64,000 bases of DNA, from assembly GCF_900111865.1 (NCBI RefSeq), contig NZ_FOJS01000003.1, positions 1-64,000 of the forward strand, in the 5' to 3' direction. This DNA is from Parageobacillus thermantarcticus (lineage in GTDB: Bacteria; Bacillota; Bacilli; Bacillales; Anoxybacillaceae). The notes below the pieces were generated by a model. The model was not told where the DNA came from, made no database searches, and was given only the letters and a program-made list of their open reading frames with translations. Below, piece after piece: positions 16,959 through 26,519 of the stretch. How positions within the stretch are numbered: the stretch's first letter is position 1; every line of letters starts with the position of its first letter. Both the position numbers and the translations under genes were made by a program.

Positions 16959-18104
16959 CTATAATTCAAGGTTCCTCGCAATAATCGTTTTCATCATTTC
17001 ATTCGTTCCGGCGTAAATCGCGCTGACAGGGATATCACGGTAACGTCTAGCAATCTCGTATTCTTCCATATACCCGTAGCCGCCATGAAGCTGCATGCTT
17101 TCCGCGGCAATTCGTTTCGCCATTTCCGTAATCCACCATTTTGCCATCGAAACGTGCGCTACCACGTTCTTTCCTTGCATATGCTCTTCAATAACGCGGT
17201 CGACAAACGTCCGACCGATGGCGATTTCCGTTGCCATTTCGGCAAGGCGGAATTGGACGGTTTGAAACTCGCTAATTCGCTTTCCAAACGCCGACCGTTG
17301 CTTTACATATTTCTTCGTCAACTCAAACATAACTTCCGCTGCCGTCTGCGCAGCAATCGCCACTACAAGCCGCTCTTGCTGGAGCTTTTCCATCAAATAA
17401 TAAAATCCTTTTCCTTCTTCGCCAAGCAAGTTTTCTTTCGGCACTTTCGCGTCGTGAAAAAACAATTCGGCCGTATCTTGCGCGCGCAATCCGACTTTAT
17501 CAAGCTTTCTTCCGCGCGTAAATCCTGGGGTATCGCGCTCAACAACAAGAAGGCTGATGCCTTTATGCGGCGGTTGGGCCTTTGGATTCGTTTTGCAAGC
17601 AACGACGACTAAATCCGCGTGAATGCCGTTTGTAATAAACGTTTTTTGTCCGTTGACGATATAGTAATCGCCGTCTTTAATCGCCGTTGTTGAAATCCCC
17701 GCCAAATCCGATCCGGTTCCTGGCTCGGTCATCGCAATCGCGGTAATGATTTCACCGGATATGCATTTCGGAAGCCACTTTCTCTTTTGTTCTTCCGTAC
17801 CGTAAGAGGCGAGATACGGAACGACAATGTCGTTATGCAGGCCGATGCCGATCATGCTCGAACCAACTTTTTCTAATTCTTCGTTAATTACAACCGAATA
17901 CGCAAAATCAGCGTTGAAACCGCCGTACTTTTCATCAACCCACGGACAGAGAAAGCCGTTTTCCCCCATTTTCGCCCAAAACGAACGGGGAATGATTCCT
18001 TTCTTTTCCCATTCGTCATAGTATGGATATGCCTCTTTTTCTAAAAACTTGCGAAAGGCATCTCGGAAAATGTGATGCTCTTCGCGTAAATATGCGGCTG
18101 TCAT
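16959..18104 (-). CDS. Acyl-CoA dehydrogenase (LCAD/isovaleryl-type active site)
   Basis: FAD flavoprotein that introduces an alpha-beta double bond into acyl-CoA. The 381 residues show AMTEPGTGSDLAG and FITNGIHAD (FAD/substrate contacts), QLHGGYGYMEEY and the C-terminal IYAGTNEMMK. The glutamate usual in YEGT is alanine here, while a glutamate in LQQERLVVA matches the alternative catalytic position of long-chain and isovaleryl-CoA dehydrogenases. ATG at 18104 follows GAGGGG. The reading frame remains open upstream as far as 18599, where it runs into a broken acyl-CoA synthetase, so an accidental fused 546-codon frame exists; the ribosome site favours separate translation. Confidence 0.92.
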   Translation of the reverse strand: MTAAYLREEHHIFRDAFRKFLEKEAYPYYDEWEKKGIIPRSFWAKMGENGFLCPWVDEKYGGFNADFAYSVVINEELEKVGSSMIGIGLHNDIVVPYLASYGTEEQKRKWLPKCISGEIITAIAMTEPGTGSDLAGISTTAIKDGDYYIVNGQKTFITNGIHADLVVVACKTNPKAQPPHKGISLLVVERDTPGFTRGRKLDKVGLRAQDTAELFFHDAKVPKENLLGEEGKGFYYLMEKLQQERLVVAIAAQTAAEVMFELTKKYVKQRSAFGKRISEFQTVQFRLAEMATEIAIGRTFVDRVIEEHMQGKNVVAHVSMAKWWITEMAKRIAAESMQLHGGYGYMEEYEIARRYRDIPVSAIYAGTNEMMKTIIARNLEL

Positions 18105-18244
18105 CCCATCCCCTCGCTTTCGGCCAAGTCTTAATGTTTGTGTAAAATCCGATTCCCAGTCTAGTGAACACATGTCTCCGGAAAATAAAACCGATTTATG
18201 CCCGCTTCTTTTTTTACACAAATTTCTGGGCTTCATCCTTTCTT

Positions 18245-18572
18245 TCAGTTTTTTGTCGCGTTTTTCATTTGTTCGCGGAGCAAAAATTTTTGAATTTTCC
18301 CGTTTCAAACGAAAATTAATCGGATTGAAAATCGCTCCAATTTTTGCGCAGGCAAAAAACGCCGTGCCAAGTTCCAATGTATTGAACAAAACAGTCGACA
18401 CGCGATCTCCTTTTTGAACACCGGCTTCTAACAGCGCGTTCGCAAGACGGTTTACCTCCTTTTCCCACTGTTCGTACGTATAGCGGCGCCCTTTCGCTAT
18501 ATCGACAAGCGCTTCTTTTTTCGGAAATTTCCGCACCGTCTGGGAAAATACTTCGCCAATCGTCATATACAT
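18245..18572 (-). pseudogene. AMP-dependent acyl-CoA synthetase with large internal deletion
   Basis: The N-terminal ~90 residues are intact (MTIGEVFSQTVRKFPKKEAL, RYTYEQW, then GAIFNPINFRLK), beginning at ATG 18572 after AGGAGG. Near 18297-18312 the sequence switches, out of frame, to the C-terminal end of the same kind of enzyme, GKIQKFLLREQMKNATKN, and its stop at 18245. Intact relatives are about 510-540 residues, so roughly 400 codons, including the AMP-binding motifs, have been lost. Original ends, ribosome site and spacing to the dehydrogenase remain. The enzyme cannot be functional. Confidence 0.88.
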
Positions 18573-18728
18573 GCTCCACACCCTCCTTGTCATTTTCAAA
18601 CATCACTATTATCTTATTGTGTTAATATAAATAAAATATAAAATATAAATACTATTCTGAATATTAATCACCCGATTTCTTTATGTGTAAACTATTCTAC
18701 ACATTATTCAAAACTCCTCTATTTGCAT

Positions 18729-18757
18729 AAAAAAAGAAAGGGCTGTTTCCCCTTTCT
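18729..18757 (-). terminator. Terminator of spoVK
   Basis: On the minus strand GAAAGGG-GAAACAG-CCCTTTC is followed by seven T residues, just after the spoVK stop. Between it and 18572 the sequence is AT-rich with no gene. Confidence 0.88.
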
Positions 18758-18760
18758 CGC

Positions 18761-19693
18761 TTACGTACCTACTATAAGATCCCGGCTGCGGATTAGCGTT
18801 AATTCCTTTTTATCATATTTTCCTTCGTGCAACAAGCGCACCGCTTGTTTGCGAATCGCTTTTTCAATCAAGTTGCGCACATAGCGCCCGTTGCTGAATT
18901 TTCCGCATTGCTTCGCCTCAATCATTTCTTCCATATGATAATATAGCTTTCGCTCCGCTTCCGGCGTGAATTCGTATTCTCGTTCACGCAACATTTGTTT
19001 AGCGATTTTCACCAGTTCGTCGACCGTATAATCAGGGAACTCGATCGTCAATGGAAAACGGGAAGGCAACCCTGGATTTAACGATAAGAAATAGTCCATC
19101 TCTTTTGGATAACCGGCTAAAATGACGACTAAATCATCGCAATAATCTTCCATTCCTTTTACAAGCGTGTCGATTGCCTCTTTGCCAAAGTCTTTTTCCC
19201 CGCCGCGCGCAAGGGAATACGCTTCATCGATAAACAAAATGCCGCCGCGCGCCTTTTTAATCAAGTCTCTCGTCTTGTTTGCCGTATGCCCGATATATTC
19301 CCCGACTAAATCAGCCCGCTCCGCCTCGATAAAATGTCCTTTCGAAAGAACGTTCATTTCAAAAAACAGTTTCCCTAACAAACGCGCCACCGTCGTTTTC
19401 CCCGTGCCTGGATTTCCTTTAAAAATCATATGAAGCGCCTGCTTATTCGATTTTAACCCATTTTCTTTGCGAACTTTGTTAATATATAGCCATGCATAAA
19501 TTTCTTTAATGATTTTTTTGACGTGATCAAGCCCGACCAGTTGGTTCAATTCTTTTTGGATATCTTTTAACACACGATGCTCTTCGTAATTAATCACTTC
19601 ATTCCGATCGTCTTTGACAAGATGGTTAATATTTTTCGAATTGAGGACAACATTAATTTGCCCTTTTGCTTTGTTCATTGTCAATTCCGACAA
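18761..19693 (-). CDS. spoVK: Stage V sporulation protein K (AAA+ ATPase, CbxX/CfqX type)
   Basis: Mother-cell AAA+ ATPase needed for spore maturation in B. subtilis. The 310 residues contain Walker A GNPGTGKTT, Walker B GGILFIDEAYSL, a sensor-1 region (VVILAGYPKEM) and the arginine-containing LPSRFP segment. TTG at 19693 is preceded by AGGTGA at 7 bases and is the best start; ATG at 19678 is possible. In B. subtilis it is made under sigma-E; no clear sporulation promoter was identified here. A small ORF ends within its ribosome site. Confidence 0.92.
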   Translation of the reverse strand: MSELTMNKAKGQINVVLNSKNINHLVKDDRNEVINYEEHRVLKDIQKELNQLVGLDHVKKIIKEIYAWLYINKVRKENGLKSNKQALHMIFKGNPGTGKTTVARLLGKLFFEMNVLSKGHFIEAERADLVGEYIGHTANKTRDLIKKARGGILFIDEAYSLARGGEKDFGKEAIDTLVKGMEDYCDDLVVILAGYPKEMDYFLSLNPGLPSRFPLTIEFPDYTVDELVKIAKQMLREREYEFTPEAERKLYYHMEEMIEAKQCGKFSNGRYVRNLIEKAIRKQAVRLLHEGKYDKKELTLIRSRDLIVGT

Positions 19694-19700
19694 TGGGGTG

Positions 19701-19967
19701 TCACCTCACTTTCCCGTTTGCTTCATTCTTTATCAGTATACGGTTTTCATCGTCAATTCGTGACAATCGCCCAAACGAAAGGAGCAAGCGGGAAATTTCG
19801 CTTCGGCGGTCAAACGGCAAATCGCTGTTCTCCAATAGCGTGCTTGAAAAAACGCCATCCCTCATTATTGTGCAACGTTCCCCACTTCGCTCAATGAACT
19901 CAAGAAAGCAAAATCGCTTTTTTGCCGTCTTCTTTTTATCCATTTCAAGGAACTTAACCCGGAACAT
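19701..19967 (-). CDS. Hypothetical small protein upstream of spoVK
   Basis: An 88-codon frame starting at MFRVKFLEMD (ATG 19967), rich in charged residues, with codon choice similar to neighbouring genes. It ends in the TGA that forms part of the spoVK ribosome-binding site, which would couple the two genes. A longer form from GTG 20015 is possible. No strong ribosome site stands before either start, and no family is recognised. No membrane segment or signal peptide is seen. It is reported because length, position and composition suggest coding, but it may be spurious. Confidence 0.4.
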   Translation of the reverse strand: MFRVKFLEMDKKKTAKKRFCFLEFIERSGERCTIMRDGVFSSTLLENSDLPFDRRSEISRLLLSFGRLSRIDDENRILIKNEANGKVR

Positions 19968-20032
19968 GATTCCACGAACTTTAAAAAATAAAGTTTTGTA
20001 TATTTTATTCAGCACGATCTGTTTTTACGCGT

Positions 20033-20066
20033 AAAAAAGCGCCCGTCTTCTTTGACGGGCACTTTT
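20033..20066 (-). terminator. Terminator after hfq
   Basis: On the minus strand GCCCGTC-AAAGAA-GACGGGC is followed by GCTTTTTT, an intrinsic terminator about 35 bases after the hfq stop. Confidence 0.88.
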
Positions 20067-20101
20067 GCTGTTTTCGTCGCTATCCAACTTGGACACGACG
20101 A

Positions 20102-20326
20102 TTACTCTGTTTCAAATTGAACATTTTTTTCCGGCGCGAATGTAGAAATCGCGTGCTTATAAATAAGCTGTTGCTTTCCTTGCACTTCCAACAGAACCGT
20201 AAAGTTGTCAAATCCTTTAATATAACCGCGAAGCTGAAAACCATTCAATAAAAATACGGTGACTTGTGTTCCTTCTTTTCGCAATTGATTTAAAAATTGG
20301 TCTTGAATGTTAATCGAATTTTTCAT
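20102..20326 (-). CDS. hfq: RNA chaperone Hfq
   Basis: A 74-residue Sm-like protein forming hexamer rings that bind small RNAs and mRNA tails. The Sm1 motif region ([30 protein letters not shown]) and the Sm2 motif ([10 protein letters not shown]) are complete, including the KHA signature. ATG at 20326 follows GAGGAGG. It lies 33 bases downstream of miaA, the standard miaA-hfq pair. Confidence 0.97.
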   Translation of the reverse strand: MKNSINIQDQFLNQLRKEGTQVTVFLLNGFQLRGYIKGFDNFTVLLEVQGKQQLIYKHAISTFAPEKNVQFETE

Positions 20327-20359
20327 GAGACGTCCTCCTCTTTTTCTCTCTACCTAATT

Positions 20360-21307
20360 TTATATATTCGCTTCTAATTGAAGCTTTCCTGCTACGTATT
20401 GAAAAATTTCCTCCACTTTTTCATCAAACATTGCCACATCGGTCATATCGAACCATTGCACAGGCATTTGATTGCGAAACCATGTAAGCTGGCGCTTCGC
20501 ATAGCGGCGTGAATTTTGTTTTAGCTGTTCAATCGCTTCTTCCAAAGAGACGCGCCCCTCAAAATAGGCATACAACTCCTTATAACCAATCGCTTGGACG
20601 GATTGGCAATCGCGAATGCCGCGATCGTATAATGCTTTCGCTTCTTCGAGCAACCCTTCGGCGAGCATTTCGTCTACCCGTTCATTAATACGGCGATACA
20701 ACTGTTCACGTTTCATCGTCAGTCCAATAATCGCTGCATCGTAAAGAAGCTTTTTTGTTTGTCCCTGCTGCCATTCTGTCATCGTCTTACCCGTGCAATG
20801 ATATATTTCTAGTGCGCGGATGACGCGGCGAACGTTGCGCGGATGAATCCGCGCCGCGCTTTCCGGATCAACCGCTTTCAGCATGTCGTAAAGAGCCATT
20901 TCCCCTTTATCCTCGGCGATCTGCCGCAGCTGCCGGCGATACGCTTCATCGGAAGGAGCCGCCGAAAAACGGTAGTCGTAAATGACGGATTGAATGTAAA
21001 GCCCTGTTCCGCCAACGATCATCGGCAAGCGCCCGCGCTCGGAAATTTCATGGATTAGCGAACGAGCAAGATGTTGAAATTCGACAACGGAAAACGATTC
21101 CCACGGTTCTTTAATGTCAAGCAAATGATGCGGAATCCCTTCCATCTCCTCCGGTTTAATTTTCGCCGTGCCGATGTCCATTCCTTTATAAATTTGCATC
21201 GAATCGCCGCTGATAATTTCCCCATGTAACCGCTTCGCTAAAGCGATGCTTAATTTTGTTTTTCCTACGGCAGTCGGCCCGATGATGACGACAAGCTTCT
21301 CTCCCAT
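20360..21307 (-). CDS. miaA: tRNA dimethylallyltransferase MiaA
   Basis: Transfers a dimethylallyl group to the N6 of A37 in tRNAs that read codons starting with U; MiaB, also in this window, then methylthiolates the product. The 315 residues have the P-loop GPTAVGKT, SGDSMQIYKGMDIGTAK and DYRFSAAPS. ATG at 21307 is preferred by comparison with relatives that start close to the P-loop; GTG at 21319 adds four residues. It is followed by hfq. Confidence 0.95.
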   Translation of the reverse strand: MGEKLVVIIGPTAVGKTKLSIALAKRLHGEIISGDSMQIYKGMDIGTAKIKPEEMEGIPHHLLDIKEPWESFSVVEFQHLARSLIHEISERGRLPMIVGGTGLYIQSVIYDYRFSAAPSDEAYRRQLRQIAEDKGEMALYDMLKAVDPESAARIHPRNVRRVIRALEIYHCTGKTMTEWQQGQTKKLLYDAAIIGLTMKREQLYRRINERVDEMLAEGLLEEAKALYDRGIRDCQSVQAIGYKELYAYFEGRVSLEEAIEQLKQNSRRYAKRQLTWFRNQMPVQWFDMTDVAMFDEKVEEIFQYVAGKLQLEANI

Positions 21308-21434
21308 CAATAACTTCACTACTTTCTTTCAACAATTATGTACATTTATTTATTATATCCAAATCAGCAAAAATTTTGCATGTATTTTTCATGACAAAAT
21401 GACAAAAAGAAACGAACGCCGCAATGGACGTTCG

Positions 21435-23126
21435 TTACACGTTGAATCGTTTTACAAGTGACTGCAAGTCTTCCGCCATTTTTGCCAAAGAAGCGGAGGA
21501 AGCAGAAATTTCTTCCATTGATGCAAGCTGTTCTTCCGTTGCCGCCGATACTTCTTGCGTTCCCGCCGCGGCAGATTCGGCAATTTGCGTCACTAGATGC
21601 ACCGATTTCACTACTTGTTCCGCAGCAGCCGACATTTGCTGTACGGAATCAGAAACGTCTTGAATTTGCGCGGCAACTTCATGAACAGCAGCCTGAATTT
21701 GTCGAAAAGCTTCTCCAGATGTACTGATGGCATTGGCCCCAGTCGCCACTTCTTTTTGCACCGTTTCCATCGATTGAACGGCCTCATTCGTTTCCTCTTG
21801 AATCATCTCAATTAACGAAGCGATTTGTTGCGCCGACTGCGCCGATTGTTCCGCCAACTTCCGCACTTCATCGGCCACAACGGCAAAACCTCGCCCATGC
21901 TCGCCTGCCCGCGCGGCCTCAATCGCCGCGTTCAGCGCCAAAAGATTCGTCTGCGCCGCAATTCCGCTGATCACTTCGGTAATTTTTCCGATTTGTTCAG
22001 AACGATTTCCTAATCCTTTTACGATCCCTGCAAGGCGCTCAACGGTATCATTGACTGTCTTCATTTGCGCAACGGCTGTTTGGACCGTTTTAACGCCTTC
22101 CGACGCTTTTTCCGACGTTTGCATCGCAATTGCCGACACGTTTTGCGCGCGTTCAGAAATTTGCTGAATTCCTTCGGACATTTGATCGATCTTTTCTGAT
22201 GTTTCTTCTACGCTTTGCACCTGTTTTTCCACACCTGCGGCAACATCTTGAATCGTTAACGCAATTTGTTCCGTCGCTTTGCTTGTTTGTTCGGCACTTG
22301 CCGTCAATTGTTCGGAAGACGCCGCGACTTGTTCAGCGCTCATCGTCACTTTCTCCAACACATCACGCAAATTTATTTCCATTTGGTTAAACGATGCGGC
22401 CAACTCCCCGATTTCGTCACGATTATGAACGACAATTTTCTTTACAGTTAAATCGCCGTTAGCAATTCGTTTTGCTGCTTCAGAAAGAGTAAGAAGCGGA
22501 CGGGAAATGATGCGGCTGATATAAAAGGTAACGATGCTGCCGATGATAAGCGCCACCACTCCAATGATGATCATCCATGATTTAATGGCCGCAGCTCCTG
22601 CGGTTGTCTCTTTATTTGCCTGATTCATATCCTTTTGTTGAATTTCCGTCAGCTGTCGAGCCAATGTGTCAAATTGCGATGTAATGTCTCTTCCTGTCGT
22701 AGTGATTAGCTGTGTATATGCCGCCACATTATTTTCTTTCTTCAATTGAAACGTTCTTTGCCCTAGTTCATAAAACTGCTGTTCTAGCTCATTCAACTGT
22801 TCCAACAATTTTTTTGTATCCGTTCTTGTCAACGTTTTCTCTAATTCTTTACTTAATTTTTTATACTCATTGTGCGCTGCCGTAAAGTTGATTAATGATG
22901 TTTCATCGCCAATAAGCAAATAGCCGCGCATACTTCCTTGCTCACGCCGAATAATAATTTCCAGTTGTTTAACATTAACAACATTTGAAACTTTATCGTT
23001 AAAAAGGCGCGTGTAATTAGCATCAATCGCAGAAATTTCATAATATGCAAAGCCAATAAGTATAACTAACAATAAATATATCGCGCCAAATCCTGCGATC
23101 AGCTTTTTTCTCACCGTCATATTCAT
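21435..23126 (-). CDS. Methyl-accepting chemotaxis protein
   Basis: Transmembrane chemoreceptor signalling to CheA/CheW. The 563 residues have an N-terminal membrane helix (about 9-30), an extracellular helical sensor (about 31-180, probably a four-helix bundle), a second membrane helix (about 183-205), a HAMP linker with [11 protein letters not shown], and a long cytoplasmic coiled coil with the signalling tip [23 protein letters not shown] at 23126 gives best spacing from GGAGG; ATG at 23132 is also possible. The ligand is unknown. It has no counterpart at this site in B. subtilis. Confidence 0.93.
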   Translation of the reverse strand: MNMTVRKKLIAGFGAIYLLLVILIGFAYYEISAIDANYTRLFNDKVSNVVNVKQLEIIIRREQGSMRGYLLIGDETSLINFTAAHNEYKKLSKELEKTLTRTDTKKLLEQLNELEQQFYELGQRTFQLKKENNVAAYTQLITTTGRDITSQFDTLARQLTEIQQKDMNQANKETTAGAAAIKSWMIIIGVVALIIGSIVTFYISRIISRPLLTLSEAAKRIANGDLTVKKIVVHNRDEIGELAASFNQMEINLRDVLEKVTMSAEQVAASSEQLTASAEQTSKATEQIALTIQDVAAGVEKQVQSVEETSEKIDQMSEGIQQISERAQNVSAIAMQTSEKASEGVKTVQTAVAQMKTVNDTVERLAGIVKGLGNRSEQIGKITEVISGIAAQTNLLALNAAIEAARAGEHGRGFAVVADEVRKLAEQSAQSAQQIASLIEMIQEETNEAVQSMETVQKEVATGANAISTSGEAFRQIQAAVHEVAAQIQDVSDSVQQMSAAAEQVVKSVHLVTQIAESAAAGTQEVSAATEEQLASMEEISASSASLAKMAEDLQSLVKRFNV

Positions 23127-23220
23127 TGTCATAATCCTCCATTCATTGCACCATATAATTCCCTAATTATATAGAAAATTACTTTCCCTCTCTTTATTAT
23201 CGATATATTAACTCAAATAT

Positions 23221-24573
23221 TTAGTTTATCTCTCCAGAACGAAGCAAATTATTTTCTTCATGTTCCGACTCATCGCGGATAAACAGCGATGTGACTAAAG
23301 CGACAAAGCTGCCGACAAACCCGAACAAAAACAAATGATGGATGCCTGTCATAAAATCGGCCGCTTTTGTTAAAAAGGCGCCCATAATCGTTACGCCGAT
23401 TGCGGTGCCGATGTTGCGGCAAAACATGAAAAAGGAAGTGGCGATTCCTTTTTCGTGCGCGTCGGCAAGCTGCTGCGAGCCGATGATGCCGACAGTAGAA
23501 GTCAAGCCAAACGATAACCCTTGAATGAACATAACAAAAAAGACGTATAAAAATCCGTGGCTTTCGTTTAACAGAGCAAGCAACACCCCAGAAAGCACGA
23601 GAAGGACGTTTCCGATAATCAACAAAACCCGATAGCCGTAACGTATAATCCATTTTCCTGCCGGCACGGCAGCAATCATCCAACCAATTGACGTGCCTAA
23701 AAGAGCGATACCGCTCATAAACACCGATGTATGTACAACATTTTGCAAAAATAACGGAATATAGCTTGATGTGCCGAATAAAGCGACACAGCCGACAAAG
23801 CCGTTTATGTTCATCCATTTTAACGTTTTATGCTGGACGAGCGTCAATGGAACAAGCGGAGACGTTTGCTTTTTTTCGTATAAGTAAAAAACCATTAATA
23901 ACGCAGCGCCAACGACGCCGTACACCCACTGGTTGCTTTCGACCACCGTCATCAATAAAAGGAGGCTGATCGCAGCAGAAAACAATACCGCCCCAATATA
24001 GTCAATCGCCGCCCGCTTCGGTTCGTACACTTCTTTATATGGCAGTAACGTAAGTAACGAAAGTAAGCAAATTGGAATATTGACATAAAAAATCCAGCGC
24101 CATGATGCGTATTCAACAAACAAAGTTCCTAACAGCGGCGCAAGAACGGCGGAAATCCCCCACATTGCCGTAAAAAACGCTTGAATTTTGCCGCGCTTTT
24201 CAATTGGAAATAAATCTCCGGCAATAATCGCGGGAAACGGCATCATAAAACCGGCGCCGATTCCTTGTAACGCGCGGAAGACAACAAGCTGAACCATATT
24301 TTGCGACATTCCGCAAAGAAGAGAACCGATTAGAAATAAAATAATGCCGAAGCTAAACACTTTCTTTCTCCCGAAAATATCGGAAAGTCTTCCGGCAATT
24401 GGCGAAAGAACGGTCGTTGTAATCATGTAGGAAGCGAATGACCAAGCATAAAGGGAAAATCCTCCGAGTTCTTTAGCGATAATCGGCATCGTCGTGTTCA
24501 TAATCGTCGTATCCATCGATGCTACAAGCATTGCCAACACAATGCTGATCATTACGGATATTCTGCTATTCAC
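23221..24573 (-). CDS. MFS multidrug-type transporter (DHA2/EmrB-QacA-like)
   Basis: A 450-residue membrane protein with about 12-14 predicted helices. The major-facilitator motif A is present (GRLSDIFGRKK), as are the antiporter motif C region (GIGAGFMMPFP) and an early acidic residue in the first helix (ASMDTTIMNT), typical of proton-driven drug exporters. The substrate cannot be read. No adjacent TetR or MarR regulator is seen. It is divergent from the BCCT transporter across a 225-base gap in which no clear control element was found. Confidence 0.88.
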   Translation of the reverse strand: MNSRISVMISIVLAMLVASMDTTIMNTTMPIIAKELGGFSLYAWSFASYMITTTVLSPIAGRLSDIFGRKKVFSFGIILFLIGSLLCGMSQNMVQLVVFRALQGIGAGFMMPFPAIIAGDLFPIEKRGKIQAFFTAMWGISAVLAPLLGTLFVEYASWRWIFYVNIPICLLSLLTLLPYKEVYEPKRAAIDYIGAVLFSAAISLLLLMTVVESNQWVYGVVGAALLMVFYLYEKKQTSPLVPLTLVQHKTLKWMNINGFVGCVALFGTSSYIPLFLQNVVHTSVFMSGIALLGTSIGWMIAAVPAGKWIIRYGYRVLLIIGNVLLVLSGVLLALLNESHGFLYVFFVMFIQGLSFGLTSTVGIIGSQQLADAHEKGIATSFFMFCRNIGTAIGVTIMGAFLTKAADFMTGIHHLFLFGFVGSFVALVTSLFIRDESEHEENNLLRSGEIN

Positions 24574-24798
24574 TGTGTCTATCCCCCTTTTTTATCTGTC
24601 ATGAATATTTTATTTTACACGACATCATCGTTTTTTTACAAAGAAAATGCTTTTTTTATAGCGAAGCAAATCAATTGATCTTTCCACGTTTTTTCGTTAC
24701 CATAAAATTGGAGAGTTTTATATTTCCTTCTCCGGCGCCCGAAAACGCTAACACGATCCTCAACGGCACATACTATACTAAACTAAAGGAGGAATTGG

Positions 24799-26310
24799 AT
24801 GAAAAAAACAACAAGCGTATTTTATTTCTCAATAGCGATTGCTGCTTTATTTATTTTTTGGGGAATGATTCCTGCCAACAAGCTGCCCGATTATAACTTA
24901 GGTGCTGTCAGTACAGCGGTGCATTCCTTTTTAATTGATAAATTCGGCTGGTTTTATTTATTGGCGGCGACAACATTTCTTGTCTTTTGTTTGTTCTTAA
25001 TTTTTTCCAAGTACGGCAATATTCGTCTTGGCGGAGACAATGAAAAGCCAGAATATAGCAACTTGACATGGTTTGCAATGTTATTTAGTGCCGGTATGGG
25101 AATCGGGTTAGTGTTTTGGGGGGTGGCTGAACCAATTTCCCATTATTACGAGCCACCTGCCGGAAAAGGAGGAACGCCGGAAGCGGCGCGCACGGCGATG
25201 CGGTACGCCTTTTTCCATTGGGGGCTGCATCCGTGGGCGATTTATGGCGTAATTGCGCTGGCGCTTGCGTATTTCCAATTTCGCAAAAAAGAACCAGGTG
25301 TCATTAGCCGCGCATTGCGGCCAATATTTGGCGACAAAATAAATGGCGCTGTCGGTGTCGCGATTGATACGCTCTCTGTATACGCAACGACCTTTGGTGT
25401 TGCAACTTCGTTAGGGCTTGGAGCAATTCAAATTGGCGGAGGATTGTCACATTTATTTCCATCAATACCAAACAACTTTACAACTCAATTGATGATTATT
25501 ATCATTGTTACATTTTTATTTATGCTTTCCGCACAAACAGGATTGAATAAAGGAATTAAAATATTGAGCGATATGAACATCATTCTTGCCGTTCTGCTGA
25601 TGTTTTTTTTGCTTTTTGCTGGCCCGACGAACTTTATTATGGACGTATTTACAACAACAATTGGTTCTTATTTGCAAAACTTGCCGTCCATGAGTTTTCA
25701 GTTGGCGCCGTTTGAACAAAGCGACTGGCCAAAATCGTGGACAATTTTTTATTGGGCATGGTGGATCGCGTGGGCGCCGTTTGTTGGAACGTTTATCGCC
25801 CGCATTTCCAAAGGGCGCACAATTCGCGAATTTATGATCGGAGTGTTAGCTGTACCAACAGTATTCAGCGCCTTATGGTTTTCCATTTTCGGCGGTTCAG
25901 CGCTATATTTAGAACAATTTCGACATATCGGAATGATGGATGTCATGAATGAAAACGGAATGGAAACGGCTCTTTTTTTCATGCTACACCAGTTTCCGCT
26001 CAGCGCGATTTTGTCCGGATTGGCGATTTTACTCATTTGCACATTTTTCGTCACATCGGCCGATTCGGCTACGTTCGTTCTCAGTATGCAAACAACAAAT
26101 GGGATGTTGAACCCACCGAATTCCGTAAAATTTATTTGGGGGATCGTTCAAGCGACAACCGCCGCTATCTTACTTTGGACAGGCGGTTTAGAAGCATTGC
26201 AAACCGCATCGATCATCGCAGCGTTTCCGTTTGCGATCATTATGATTTTGATCGTCATCTCATTAATTCGTTCGTTTCAAAAAGAGCCGATTGCCAAAAA
26301 ACGAATATAA
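24799..26310 (+). CDS. BCCT-family osmolyte (betaine/choline/carnitine) transporter
   Basis: Sodium-coupled uptake of a quaternary amine such as glycine betaine for osmotic protection. The 503-residue protein has 12 predicted membrane helices. It carries the substrate/sodium loop SAGMGIGLVFWGVAEP and the BCCT signature stretch IFYWAWWIAWAPFVGTFIARIS, including the conserved tryptophans. ATG at 24799 follows AAAGGAGG. It resembles OpuD-type carriers. A TATACT box lies just upstream, but no good -35 is seen. Confidence 0.93.
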   Translation: MKKTTSVFYFSIAIAALFIFWGMIPANKLPDYNLGAVSTAVHSFLIDKFGWFYLLAATTFLVFCLFLIFSKYGNIRLGGDNEKPEYSNLTWFAMLFSAGMGIGLVFWGVAEPISHYYEPPAGKGGTPEAARTAMRYAFFHWGLHPWAIYGVIALALAYFQFRKKEPGVISRALRPIFGDKINGAVGVAIDTLSVYATTFGVATSLGLGAIQIGGGLSHLFPSIPNNFTTQLMIIIIVTFLFMLSAQTGLNKGIKILSDMNIILAVLLMFFLLFAGPTNFIMDVFTTTIGSYLQNLPSMSFQLAPFEQSDWPKSWTIFYWAWWIAWAPFVGTFIARISKGRTIREFMIGVLAVPTVFSALWFSIFGGSALYLEQFRHIGMMDVMNENGMETALFFMLHQFPLSAILSGLAILLICTFFVTSADSATFVLSMQTTNGMLNPPNSVKFIWGIVQATTAAILLWTGGLEALQTASIIAAFPFAIIMILIVISLIRSFQKEPIAKKRI

Positions 26311-26313
26311 AGC

Positions 26314-26355
26314 AAAAAAGCGGATGCCGTGTATTGTTGGCATTCGCTTTTTTAT
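26314..26355 (+). terminator. Terminator after the BCCT gene
   Basis: AGCGGATGCC and GGCATTCGCT form a stem with one mismatch around a short loop, followed by TTTTTTATTTTAT. Confidence 0.85.
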
Positions 26356-26519
26356 TTTATTGCGAAAAGCTTATTCCTTCCCGACCTGCACCTTGCCGCG
26401 CTGTGCCTCATGCATCGATGCGAGCCGATCTCTTGTCATGAAAAAGACGAATAGAAAAAAGAAAACGTAAATATTCCTGATGAATTGGACACATTATTAA
26501 GGAAAAGGAGGTGAAAGCC

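Noticed and set aside
18316-18606. 96-codon minus-strand frame in the synthetase remnant region
   Set aside because: Out-of-frame shadow; the true remnant is in the frame that starts at 18572.
24574-24798. Riboswitch or operator between the MFS and BCCT genes
   Set aside because: No conserved fold or palindrome could be recognised in this AT-rich gap.
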